From Verrucomicrobiales bacterium (GTDB lineage: Bacteria; Verrucomicrobiota; Verrucomicrobiia; Limisphaerales; UBA1100), in the NCBI GenBank assembly GCA_002718935.1, contig PBFV01000002.1, positions 1-7,403 on the forward strand: DNA of 7,403 bases. The letters are read 5' to 3'. Below are positions 1 through 6,602 of this stretch, in pieces (the stretch's first letter is position 1; every line of letters starts with the position of its first letter). The notes under the pieces are model-generated. The model was given only the letters and a program-made list of their open reading frames with translations. It did not search any database and was not told the DNA's origin. The translations under genes were made by a program, and so were the position numbers.

Positions 1-1
1 C

Positions 2-34
2 AGCCCGCCAATGCTTAAACTCAATTACCGATGA
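2..34 (+). CDS. Possible 3' end of an upstream gene (partial)
   Basis: The left edge may hold the last codons of a gene that begins outside the window. In the frame starting at base 2 the reading is SPPMLKLNYR and then TGA at 32-34. This stop overlaps the ATG of the lipoprotein gene as ATGA, a layout typical of translationally coupled genes. A second reading in the frame starting at base 1 gives QPANA and then TAA at 16-18, which would leave a 12-base gap. Nothing in ten residues can be assigned to a family, and I cannot decide between the frames or exclude that neither is coding. Confidence 0.25.
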   Translation, partial: SPPMLKLNYR

Positions 35-369
35 AATTCTTATTACCCTTCCTGAGTGCCCTGCTGCTTGCGGGCTGCGTGGTGATTCCAAGCAAACAAG
101 TCACCTTTAATGACATTCAGGTGGGCATGGAGCGTGCTGAAGCCATCAAGATTCTGGGCAAGCCCAATCGCGTGTCTGCCAAGGGTAATGTGGAGCATCT
201 CTATTACAATGAGTCAGCCCTGTACATCGGTGTGTTTGGGGTGGGCAAAATTCGTGACCGCGACCGCAAATTCGAAATGCGACTGGTCGACGGCAAAATA
301 GTTTCCTTTGGAGAATTAGGCGAACACGGTGAAGTCAGCGAATCGGAAGAGGGCGAGCAGGATAACTAG
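31..369 (+). CDS. Small BamE/SmpA-like outer-membrane lipoprotein
   Basis: This encodes a 112-residue predicted lipoprotein. Residues 1-16 are a short type II signal peptide: Lys2, a hydrophobic run, then a lipobox L13-A14-G15-C16, so Cys16 should be acylated and become the mature N-terminus. Residues 26-61 (FNDIQVGM, then EAIKILGKPNRV, then an HLYYNE strand) follow the SmpA/OmlA/BamE-type pattern: a 'G(M/T)' turn, a helix, the 'LGxP' turn, then a strand ending in aromatic residues. BamE itself is an accessory subunit of the outer-membrane beta-barrel assembly machine, but many unrelated small lipoproteins share this fold, so the exact role is open. The tail (about 93-112) is strongly acidic and probably disordered. 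ATG at 31 lacks a Shine-Dalgarno sequence and overlaps a possible upstream stop. The TAG stop overlaps that of the convergent HAD gene. Lipoprotein nature is well supported; the fold assignment is moderate. Confidence 0.85.
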   Translation: MKFLLPFLSALLLAGCVVIPSKQVTFNDIQVGMERAEAIKILGKPNRVSAKGNVEHLYYNESALYIGVFGVGKIRDRDRKFEMRLVDGKIVSFGELGEHGEVSESEEGEQDN

Positions 370-836
370 TCGTTTTTCAAATACTGAATAACCCGCGAGG
401 CTAAGCGCTGGGTTAACCCTTTGGCCGGATCGCAGATGAAGGCGTTCTCCTTCGGGATGTCCGGAAAAATCCAATCTGCTTCATCTTCCAGCACAGCAAA
501 CTTGGCATCGGGCACTACTCCGTACATAGGCCCGGCCTCATTTAGCCACGAAAGGATTTCGATGCCGCGTGAGTCAAAAAGCTTCACCGGCGTGCGATCA
601 ATCACCCACTCTTCAGGCAAGCCGTGGTGGTGCCAAACCCAGCCCACGCGAAAAAGGCCAAATTTTTCCCGCCAAGTTGAGGAGATCACGATGCGCATGT
701 CAGGCACTTCTTGTGCGATGCGTTTCAATTCGTTCACGCAACTCTCCGTAAAAACGGTGGAGTGATCGGAGTAAGTTTTCAAAACGCCATCGATATCGAG
801 GAAAAGGATTTTACGCTCGGGAATGGGTTTTCGCAT
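366..836 (-). CDS. Small HAD-superfamily hydrolase-like protein
   Basis: This encodes about 156 residues. Motif I is LFLDIDGVL with Asp14 (nucleophile) and Asp16 (acid/base). Motif II is VISSTWR at 50-56 with Ser53/Thr54. The late acidic motif is LEDEADW at 116-122, with Asp118 and Asp121 as candidate Mg2+ ligands. The set 'DIDGVL ... SSTWR ... RGIEILSWL ... LEDE' resembles the HAD domain seen in Swiss-army-knife RNA-repair proteins and in many stand-alone small phosphatases. No large cap domain is present, which fits a polymeric or phosphoprotein/nucleic-acid substrate or a simple phosphatase; the substrate cannot be told from sequence. I choose ATG at 836: GGAGA lies nine bases upstream of it on the - strand. 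The ATG at 854 would add six residues (MRRSPF) and has no such site. The gene converges on the lipoprotein gene and lies downstream of asnS in the same direction, so read-through from asnS is possible. Confidence 0.85.
   Translation of the reverse strand: MRKPIPERKILFLDIDGVLKTYSDHSTVFTESCVNELKRIAQEVPDMRIVISSTWREKFGLFRVGWVWHHHGLPEEWVIDRTPVKLFDSRGIEILSWLNEAGPMYGVVPDAKFAVLEDEADWIFPDIPKENAFICDPAKGLTQRLASRVIQYLKND
389..415. other. Hairpin-capable sequence at a convergent gene end
   Basis: TAACCCGCG (389-397) can pair with CGC-T-GGGTTA (406-415): nine base pairs with one bulged T and an eight-base loop. The right arm also belongs to a perfect palindrome GGGTTAACCC (410-419). It lies just past the lipoprotein stop but inside the last codons of the HAD gene. 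Position suits a terminator for the + strand gene, but no T-run follows in either direction, so intrinsic termination is doubtful and chance is possible. Confidence 0.25.
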
Positions 837-902
837 AAAAGGAGATCTCCGCATGATCTACTAAGTAGCAGATTATCGGGGAAACTTCAATTCTTGAATT
901 TG

Positions 903-959
903 CACGCGGAGGCGCGGAGATAGTTAATTCATTTCTCCGCGGCTATGCGCCTCCGCGTG
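903..959. repeat. GC-rich imperfect inverted repeat, possible terminator or dispersed palindrome
   Basis: The left arm 903-920 (CACGCGGAGGC plus GCGGAGA) is matched exactly in inverse by 949-959 plus 934-940. The only differences are eight extra bases (941-948, GGCTATGC) in the right arm and a 13-base AT-rich loop (921-933). Counted without the insertion the pairing is 18 bp and perfect. The hexamer GCGGAG occurs twice in the left arm, eight bases apart, and twice in inverse in the right arm. It fills the gap between the asnS stop and the HAD start, where an asnS terminator would be expected, but no T-run follows on the - strand. Its composition also resembles interspersed palindromic elements found between genes in several bacterial groups, a comparison made from memory. 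Confidence 0.55.
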
Positions 960-963
960 ACAA

Positions 964-2388
964 TTAAAAAGCGGCTGAGCGGGGCGTCCTTGGAAACGGA
1001 ATCACATCGCGCACATTGGCCATGCCGGTGGCGTAGATGAGGGTGCGCTCGAAGCCGAGGCCGAAGCCGGCGTGGGGGACGGTGCCGTATTTGCGTAGAT
1101 CGCGGTACCACCAGTAATCAGCCTTATCTAGACCCAGTTCATCAAGTCTGGCATCCAGCACATCAAGGCGTTCTTCGCGTTGGGAACCGCCAATAATCTC
1201 TCCTATGCCCGGTGCCAGCACATCCATCGCCGCAACGGTTTTGCCATCATCATTCATGCGCATGTAGAAGGCCTTGATGTCTTTAGGGTAATTCATCACC
1301 ACTACCGGCCGGCCAATATGCTCCTCCGTGAGCCACCGCTCGTGTTCACTTTGCAGGTCCATCCCCCATTTTACTGGGAACTCAAACTTGTGCCCATTCG
1401 CGACAGCCTTCTCAAGTCGCGCGATGGCATCGGTGTAATCCATCCGCTCAAAGCTGGCCTCAACGAATTTCTCTAGTCGCTCGATGCATCCCTTATCCAC
1501 TCGTTGCTGGAAGAAGGCCATGTCATCGCCGCGCTCATTCAGTAGTGTGCGGAAGATGCTTTTCAAAAAATCCTCCGCTAAGTCGGCATCGTCGGACAAA
1601 TCGGCAAACGCAATCTCCGGCTCGATCATCCAAAACTCCGCAAGATGCCGCGAGGTATTGGAGTTCTCCGCACGAAAGGTCGGCCCGAAGGTGTACACCT
1701 TGCTCAAGGCGAGGCAGTAGCTCTCCACATTCAACTGGCCGGAAACGGTGAGGTTGGTTTCCTTGCCAAAAAAATCCTGCGCAAAATCAATTGCGCCCGC
1801 TTCCGTGCGTGGGAGGTTTTCGAGATCCAGCGTGCTCACTCGGAACATCTCGCCGGCTCCTTCACAATCGCTGCCGGTCACAATCGGCGTGTGCACCCAG
1901 TAAAAGCCGTTCTCGTGATAGTAACGATGGATGGCGTTTGCCAAACAATGCCGTACACGCGCCATCGCAGAAAAGGCATTGGTACGGACTCGAAGATGCG
2001 CCTGCTCACGTAAATACTCAAAGGTATGCCGCTTGGCGGGCATGGGATACGTTTCCGGATCATCCACCATGCCCACCGGCTCAATCCGCGTGGCCTGCAG
2101 CTCAACGCTTTGCCCTTTTCCTTCAGACGCCACCACTTCTCCTTCAGCAATAATTGAACAGCCGGTAGTCAGATGCTGCACCACGCTGGCATAATTATCT
2201 AATTCTCCGGGCGCGACCACTTGTGCCGGGTCGAAGCATGAACCATCGTGTAACTGCACAAACGATAGCCCCGCCTTTGAATCGCGCCGTGTACGTACCC
2301 AACCCTGCAGTCGCACGCGTTCACCCACTGCGACTCCATTCTGTGTCAACAGCTCCGCTACTGATACCAGCCGGAATTCCTCGCTCAT
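964..2388 (-). CDS. asnS: Asparaginyl-tRNA synthetase (AsnRS, class IIb)
   Basis: This cytoplasmic enzyme activates asparagine with ATP and charges tRNA-Asn. At 474 residues it is close to the usual bacterial length (about 466). The N-terminal anticodon-binding OB fold spans about 24-105 ([14 protein letters not shown], then FVQLHDGS). The class II catalytic core follows: motif 1 region at about 146-172 (helix, then [17 protein letters not shown]), the substrate-loop [17 protein letters not shown] at 216-232, motif 2 [20 protein letters not shown] at 234-253 with Arg239 for ATP, and motif 3 [10 protein letters not shown] at 441-450 with Arg448. The ending VIPFPRTP is typical of AsnRS. AsnRS-type features are present throughout, so AspRS is unlikely. 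ATG at 2388 gives the expected N-terminus but has no Shine-Dalgarno sequence. The gene is divergent from the aldolase gene; the HAD gene follows downstream on the same strand after an inverted repeat. Confidence 0.97.
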   Translation of the reverse strand: MSEEFRLVSVAELLTQNGVAVGERVRLQGWVRTRRDSKAGLSFVQLHDGSCFDPAQVVAPGELDNYASVVQHLTTGCSIIAEGEVVASEGKGQSVELQATRIEPVGMVDDPETYPMPAKRHTFEYLREQAHLRVRTNAFSAMARVRHCLANAIHRYYHENGFYWVHTPIVTGSDCEGAGEMFRVSTLDLENLPRTEAGAIDFAQDFFGKETNLTVSGQLNVESYCLALSKVYTFGPTFRAENSNTSRHLAEFWMIEPEIAFADLSDDADLAEDFLKSIFRTLLNERGDDMAFFQQRVDKGCIERLEKFVEASFERMDYTDAIARLEKAVANGHKFEFPVKWGMDLQSEHERWLTEEHIGRPVVVMNYPKDIKAFYMRMNDDGKTVAAMDVLAPGIGEIIGGSQREERLDVLDARLDELGLDKADYWWYRDLRKYGTVPHAGFGLGFERTLIYATGMANVRDVIPFPRTPRSAAF

Positions 2389-2453
2389 GGGGACAGCGTA
2401 CAGTGATTGACCTTAATGAGTCCAAACGAAGTTTTGCGCAGATTAAACGTGGG

Positions 2454-2481
2454 ATTTTAAGACATTTTCGCAAAGTCACAA
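2454..2481 (-). promoter_or_regulatory. Candidate sigma-70-type promoter of asnS
   Basis: On the - strand TTGTGA (2481-2476) is a partial -35 match (4 of 6). Sixteen bases later TAAAAT (2459-2454) is a strong -10 match (5 of 6). Transcription would begin near 2447, giving an asnS leader of roughly 58 bases. This leader shows no obvious T-box: AsnRS genes of some Gram-positive bacteria are T-box controlled, but the space here is too short. Prediction is by eye only. Confidence 0.4.
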
Positions 2482-2558
2482 CAAACTATTGAAACCAGAC
2501 CTCAACATTAACATTCTGGCTGGTGGTTGAGCAGGAGGGGCTGGCTAGGAATCGCATT

Positions 2559-2573
2559 TTGCCAGACTGGCAA
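2559..2573. promoter_or_regulatory. 15-bp palindrome, possible operator
   Basis: TTGCCAG-A-CTGGCAA is a perfect palindrome with a single central base, lying 56 bases upstream of the aldolase ATG. A one-base centre suits a dimeric DNA-binding protein better than an RNA hairpin, although a 6-bp stem with a GAC loop is possible. A weaker CGGC/GCCG pair (2575-2587) follows directly. The regulator is unknown, and a single copy is seen in this window. Confidence 0.35.
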
Positions 2574-2611
2574 TCGGCAATTCGCCGCTCGCAACGGCCT
2601 CCGGGCGTATG

Positions 2612-2617
2612 TATAAA
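2612..2617 (+). promoter_or_regulatory. Weak candidate -10 box of the aldolase gene
   Basis: TATAAA (2612-2617) lies only 11 bases before the ATG at 2629. If used, transcription would start a few bases before the start codon, giving a nearly leaderless mRNA. This would fit the lack of a Shine-Dalgarno sequence (CGCGCCTTCCC precedes the ATG). No matching -35 hexamer is found at 16-18 bases upstream, so this is tentative. Confidence 0.22.
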
Positions 2618-2628
2618 CGCGCCTTCCC

Positions 2629-3459
2629 ATGAAGGCATTCCGACTTAACCGACTGTTCAACGCGAAATCAGGCCGCTGCTTTGATGTAGCGGTGGATCAC
2701 GGTTTTTTCAACGAGCATAGTTTTTTGCAGGGCATCGAGAACCTTGAGGCCGCCGTACAGACGCTGGTAGAAGCTGATCCGGATGCCATTCAATTGACCG
2801 TCGGTCAGGCTCGCCTGTTGCAGCAGATTCCAGGCAAACAAAAGCCTGCGCTCGTGCTGCGTACAGATGTGGCCAATGTATACGGCACGGATTTGCCCGA
2901 TCATTTATTCAGCCGCGTGATTGAGGATGCCGCCGAGCAGGCGGTGCGATTGGATGCCGCCTGTGTGGTGGTGAATCTCTTTCGCATTCCTGGCGCGCCA
3001 GAGGTCACCGATGATTGCATCCAAAACATACTCGACCTGAAACCGCAGTGCGATGCGCTGGCTATGCCGTTGATGATCGAGCCGCTCGTGTTCAAACCCA
3101 ATGCCGAGGCCGGTGGTTATCAGGTTGATGGCGATCTAGGCAAGATCATGCCGCTCGTCCGGCAGGCGTGCGAGCTGGGTGCGGACGTCATCAAGGCTGA
3201 TCCCACGGATAATCCTGAGGATTATCATCAAGTCATTGAGATGGCTGGCGATATCCCTGTGCTCGTCCGTGGCGGCGGCCGGGTGAGCGATGAAGAAATT
3301 CTCCAGCGCACCCACGCCATTCTGGGGCAGGGCGCCCGTGGCATCGTTTACGGTCGCAATATCATCCAGCACGCAAACCCCGGCGGCATGACTCGCGCCC
3401 TGATGGCTCTCGTCCATGATGGCACCTCCCCTGAGGAAGCCGCCAAGCATTTGGCATAA
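2629..3459 (+). CDS. DhnA/FbaB-type class I aldolase (probable fructose-bisphosphate aldolase)
   Basis: This encodes 276 residues forming one TIM barrel of the DhnA/FbaB/LsrF aldolase family, which forms a Schiff base with a lysine and needs no metal. Visible motifs are VAVDHGFF at 20-27 (Asp23-His24 in the first strand), the strand VLRTDV at 76-81, PLMIEPL at 147-153, and VIKADPTDNP at 187-196 with Lys189 as the likely Schiff-base lysine. The phosphate-binding part is VLVRGGGRVS (211-220) and GARGIVYGRN (235-244). The most likely reaction is reversible cleavage of fructose 1,6-bisphosphate to dihydroxyacetone phosphate and glyceraldehyde 3-phosphate. Relatives act on other phosphorylated sugars, on autoinducer-2 phosphate (LsrF) or in aromatic precursor synthesis, and no neighbour settles the substrate. 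Tandem TAA-TAG stops end the gene. secA follows in the same direction after 77 bases. Confidence 0.85.
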   Translation: MKAFRLNRLFNAKSGRCFDVAVDHGFFNEHSFLQGIENLEAAVQTLVEADPDAIQLTVGQARLLQQIPGKQKPALVLRTDVANVYGTDLPDHLFSRVIEDAAEQAVRLDAACVVVNLFRIPGAPEVTDDCIQNILDLKPQCDALAMPLMIEPLVFKPNAEAGGYQVDGDLGKIMPLVRQACELGADVIKADPTDNPEDYHQVIEMAGDIPVLVRGGGRVSDEEILQRTHAILGQGARGIVYGRNIIQHANPGGMTRALMALVHDGTSPEEAAKHLA

Positions 3460-3475
3460 TAGCCTGAGATCGCGC

Positions 3476-3513
3476 CGGTTTGCTTTGACCTTTCGGCAAA
3501 AACCGCCTAGTTT
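3476..3513 (+). promoter_or_regulatory. Candidate secA promoter overlapping a weak stem
   Basis: TTGACC (3485-3490, 5 of 6 to the -35 consensus) is followed after exactly 17 bases by TAGTTT (3508-3513, 3 of 6). This would start transcription about 18 bases before the secA ATG. The same bases sit inside a stem in which CGGTTTGC (3476-3483) pairs with GC-AA-AAACCG (3496-3505), a possible weak terminator or attenuator of the aldolase transcript. Both readings are tentative. If the promoter is real, secA can be expressed apart from the aldolase gene. Confidence 0.33.
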
Positions 3514-3536
3514 CCCCGTTTCTCGATTGATTGGGC

Positions 3537-6500
3537 ATGATTGGATTCATCAAGAAATTATTCGGCACGAAGAACGAACGTGAAGTAAAGCGAATCGAAT
3601 CGGATTTGATTCCGGCCGTATACGCGTTTGAAGATGTGCTTAAGGGGCTGACCGACGATCAGTTGCGGGCCAAGACAACGGCTTGGAAGGATGAATTGGG
3701 CGGTTACACGGATGACCAAAAATTGGCGGACCGGTTGGATGAGATTATGCCGGAAGCCTTCGCCGTGGTGAAAGAAGCCGCCCGCCGGCTAACCGATCGT
3801 GGGACGGTCTTCGACCTGCGCGGCCATGAGCAGAAATGGGAGATGGTTCATTTCGACGTGCAGCTCATCGGCGGCTACGCCCTGCACAAGCGCAACATTG
3901 CGGAGATGGCCACGGGCGAAGGCAAAACGCTTGTTGCGACCCTGCCCGTTTATCTAAACGCCCTGTCCGGCCGTGGAGTGCACGTGGTGACGGTGAATGA
4001 TTACTTGGCCGCGCGTGACAGTGAATGGATGGGGCAGGTGTACCGTTTTCTAGGCCTCACCGTTGGTTGCATCCAAAACCAGCAACATCCCTCCGTGCGG
4101 CGCGAGCAGTATTACTGTGACATCACCTACGGCACGAACTCCGAGTTTGGCTTTGATTACCTGCGCGACAACGGCATGGCGCAGAGTGCGGAGGAACAGG
4201 TGCAGCGCGGTCATTACTTTGCGATCGTCGATGAGGTGGACTCCATTCTTATCGATGAAGCCCGGACCCCCTTGATCATCAGTGGCCCAACGATCATGAA
4301 AAAAGATCAGGGCATGTATACTGAGTTGAAGCCCAAGATTCAGGAATTGTGGCGGCAGCAAAAACGGTTGTGCGAAAAGTTTTTGGCGGAAGCCAAACAG
4401 CTCGCGGCACAAGCCGGCGAGAATGGTGAGAACGAGGAATTGGATCATCAAATCGGCGTGCTGTTGTACCGCGTTCAATCCGGCCAACCGAAACACCCGG
4501 GCCTGCTTGAGGCCAAGGTGGATACCGCCAACCGTCTGCGCCTCGAAGCGGCTGAGATGGAACTGCACAAGGATCAAACAAAGAAAGCGCTCTACGCCGA
4601 AAAAGAGCAGCTCTATTTTGCCATCGATGAAAAGCGGCATGATGCGGACCTCACAGAAAAAGGCCGCGCGTTGATGAGCCCGGGCGATCCGGAAGCCTTT
4701 ACCATGCCGGATGTGGTCACCCAGCACCACGAGATCGATCACGATGAATCACTTTCCAACCAGCAAAAGCTCGCCGCCAAACAAGCCGTGCAATCGGCAG
4801 CTGAAGTCAGTGCCGAGCGTATTCATGTCACCTCGCAGTTGCTCAAGGCCTACTGTCTGTACGAGAAGGAAGTGCAGTATATTGTGCAGAATAACAAGGT
4901 GATCATCGTGGATGAAAATACGGGGCGCCCAATGGAAGGCCGCCGCTGGAGCGATGGCCTGCATCAGGCCGTGGAGGCCAAGGAAAGTGTGCGCATCGAA
5001 GAGGAAACGCAAACGTACGCCACGATCACTATTCAGAATTATTTCCGGCTGTACACCAAGTTGGCCGGCATGACCGGTACCGCGGAGACGGAGGCCAACG
5101 AATTTTTCGACATTTACCGCCTTGGCGTGCTGGTGATTCCCACCAACCGCCCCAACCAGCGTGATGATGACAATGACTCGGTATACCTCACGGAAAAAGT
5201 GAAATACCACGCCGTGGTCGCTGAGGTGAAGCGCCTGCACGAAGAGGGCCGGCCGGTGCTCGTGGGCACGGTGGCCGTGGAAACCAGTGAATTACTGTCG
5301 CGCCTGCTGGAAAAAGAGCGGATTAAACATACCGTGTTGAACGCCAAATTCCACGAGCAGGAGGCAGAGATCGTCGCGCGTGCCGGGCACAAAAACTCGG
5401 TCACCATTGCCACCAACATGGCCGGTCGGGGAACGGATATTAAATTGAACGAGGGCATTGCGGAGATCGGCGGCCTGCACGTACTGGGCACCGAACGCCA
5501 TGAATCCCGCCGAATTGACCGCCAGTTGCGCGGGCGTTGCGCGCGTCAGGGGGATCCCGGCAGCTCACACTTTTTCCTCAGCCTTGAGGACCGCCTCATG
5601 CGCTTGTATGGCAACAGCGAAAAAATGACCGGCATGCTCCAAAAGGTGGGCATGCAGGAAGATGAAGAGATTTCCCACCCGCTGCTCAACCGTTCAATCG
5701 AGACGGCGCAAAAGCGGGTGGAGCAACACCATTACCAATCCCGCCGCCGCACGCTGGAGTACGACGACGTGATGAACAAGCAGCGCGAGGAGCTGTACGG
5801 CTTTCGCAATGCCATCATTCATGGCGAAGAAGTGCGCGAACTGATGTTCGACATCGTTGAAGAGGTGGTCGTGGACCGGGTGGCCGGACACATTAACCCC
5901 GAGTTTAGCGGTGAAGAAGGCATGGATTTTTCCGGGCTGGCGCTTTGGGTAAATCAAACTTTTCCAATTGGCCTCAGTGAAGAGGATTTACGCGAGGCCG
6001 GCCGCACGGGCACCGAGCAGCCCGCCGAGGGCTCGCTGTTTGACGGCCTTAATGAGGATCAATACGCCATCTGCGGGTGCATCATTCACGCCGTACGTGA
6101 CATATACGAAATCAAAATTACCACGGAAGATCCGGAAGCCCTTGGCTATCAGGAGCACCGCACCATTTTGAATTCCATCGACCGCCTATGGCGCGAGCAC
6201 CTTTACGAGATGGACGCCCTGCGCGAGAGCGTGCATCTGCGGTCCTACGGCCAAAAAGACCCCCTTGTGGAATACAAGACCGAGGCGCGCGATATGTTTG
6301 TGCGACTGATGGGGATGGTGAAAGAAGAGGTGTGCGGCAGCATGTTTGCCAACGCCTCTAGCCTCGAGTCGGTCACCAATCTATTGCGCCAGTTGGATTC
6401 CCGTGCCAGCCAGCAAATGGCTGATGTGTTCGGGCTCGATCCCTCCATCGCCAAGACTGGCAACTTCGTCAGCGAGGTGAACGCCGAGGTCACCGAAGAG

Positions 6501-6602
6501 GAAGCCCGCCCGCGCGCCGCCCGTTCCGCCCCGCGTGTGGGCCGCAATGACCCTTGCCCATGTGGCAGCGGCAAAAAATACAAAAAATGTTGTGGACGCT
6601 GA
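3537..6602 (+). CDS. secA: Preprotein translocase ATPase SecA
   Basis: SecA is the cytoplasmic/membrane-peripheral motor that uses ATP to push unfolded preproteins through SecYEG. From the ATG at 3537 it has 1021 residues. Visible parts in order: an N-terminal helix FIKKLFG; Walker A ATGEGKT near 125-131; Walker B VDEVD with D232-D235; [10 protein letters not shown] leading into the preprotein cross-linking domain; the [16 protein letters not shown] segment returning to the motor; [13 protein letters not shown]2 with NMAGRGTD near 627-634 and motif [12 protein letters not shown] at 664-673; the scaffold/wing helices ([14 protein letters not shown]); a charged linker; and a zinc-binding tail with C1007, C1009, C1018 and C1019. 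About 120 residues longer than the E. coli protein, mainly from a charged helical insertion in the cross-linking domain. A TTG at 3531 would add two residues, but ATG at 3537 matches family starts better. No Shine-Dalgarno sequence. The 3' end overlaps the next gene by 11 bases. Confidence 0.98.
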   Translation: MIGFIKKLFGTKNEREVKRIESDLIPAVYAFEDVLKGLTDDQLRAKTTAWKDELGGYTDDQKLADRLDEIMPEAFAVVKEAARRLTDRGTVFDLRGHEQKWEMVHFDVQLIGGYALHKRNIAEMATGEGKTLVATLPVYLNALSGRGVHVVTVNDYLAARDSEWMGQVYRFLGLTVGCIQNQQHPSVRREQYYCDITYGTNSEFGFDYLRDNGMAQSAEEQVQRGHYFAIVDEVDSILIDEARTPLIISGPTIMKKDQGMYTELKPKIQELWRQQKRLCEKFLAEAKQLAAQAGENGENEELDHQIGVLLYRVQSGQPKHPGLLEAKVDTANRLRLEAAEMELHKDQTKKALYAEKEQLYFAIDEKRHDADLTEKGRALMSPGDPEAFTMPDVVTQHHEIDHDESLSNQQKLAAKQAVQSAAEVSAERIHVTSQLLKAYCLYEKEVQYIVQNNKVIIVDENTGRPMEGRRWSDGLHQAVEAKESVRIEEETQTYATITIQNYFRLYTKLAGMTGTAETEANEFFDIYRLGVLVIPTNRPNQRDDDNDSVYLTEKVKYHAVVAEVKRLHEEGRPVLVGTVAVETSELLSRLLEKERIKHTVLNAKFHEQEAEIVARAGHKNSVTIATNMAGRGTDIKLNEGIAEIGGLHVLGTERHESRRIDRQLRGRCARQGDPGSSHFFLSLEDRLMRLYGNSEKMTGMLQKVGMQEDEEISHPLLNRSIETAQKRVEQHHYQSRRRTLEYDDVMNKQREELYGFRNAIIHGEEVRELMFDIVEEVVVDRVAGHINPEFSGEEGMDFSGLALWVNQTFPIGLSEEDLREAGRTGTEQPAEGSLFDGLNEDQYAICGCIIHAVRDIYEIKITTEDPEALGYQEHRTILNSIDRLWREHLYEMDALRESVHLRSYGQKDPLVEYKTEARDMFVRLMGMVKEEVCGSMFANASSLESVTNLLRQLDSRASQQMADVFGLDPSIAKTGNFVSEVNAEVTEEEARPRAARSAPRVGRNDPCPCGSGKKYKKCCGR

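Larger units (their letters stand above)
2389..2628. other. Divergent intergenic region between asnS and the aldolase gene
   Basis: These 240 bases separate two divergently transcribed genes and should hold both promoters. I see a good sigma-70-like pair for asnS on the - strand, a palindrome at 2559-2573, and only a weak -10-like TATAAA next to the aldolase start. A GC-poor half lies next to asnS and a GC-richer half next to the aldolase. No short gene with a credible product and no RNA gene is visible. Confidence 0.6.

Noticed and set aside
837..854. ATG at 854 as the HAD gene start
   Set aside because: It has no ribosome binding site, while GGAGA within this stretch is ideally spaced for the ATG at 836; the extra MRRSPF is not needed for the fold.
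1645..2153. Two + strand frames of about 120 codons opposite asnS
   Set aside because: They are antisense to the AsnRS catalytic core and overlap each other; no plausible protein family is visible.
2389..2447. T-box or other riboswitch in the asnS leader
   Set aside because: The predicted leader is only about 58 bases, too short for a T-box, and no conserved T-box bulge sequence is visible.
3531..3536. TTG at 3531 as the secA start
   Set aside because: It would add only Met-Gly before [10 protein letters not shown]. The ATG at 3537 matches the usual SecA N-terminus, and neither start has a ribosome binding site that favours the TTG.
4050..4742. A 230-codon open frame on the - strand inside secA
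   Set aside because: It lies fully opposite well-conserved SecA codons, and its product has no recognisable motif pattern. The composition is that of an antisense shadow of a GC-rich gene.
4749..5491. Antisense open frames of 163 and 125 codons opposite the SecA motor
   Set aside because: They overlap each other and lie opposite conserved SecA domains, with no start context or family features; these are shadows.
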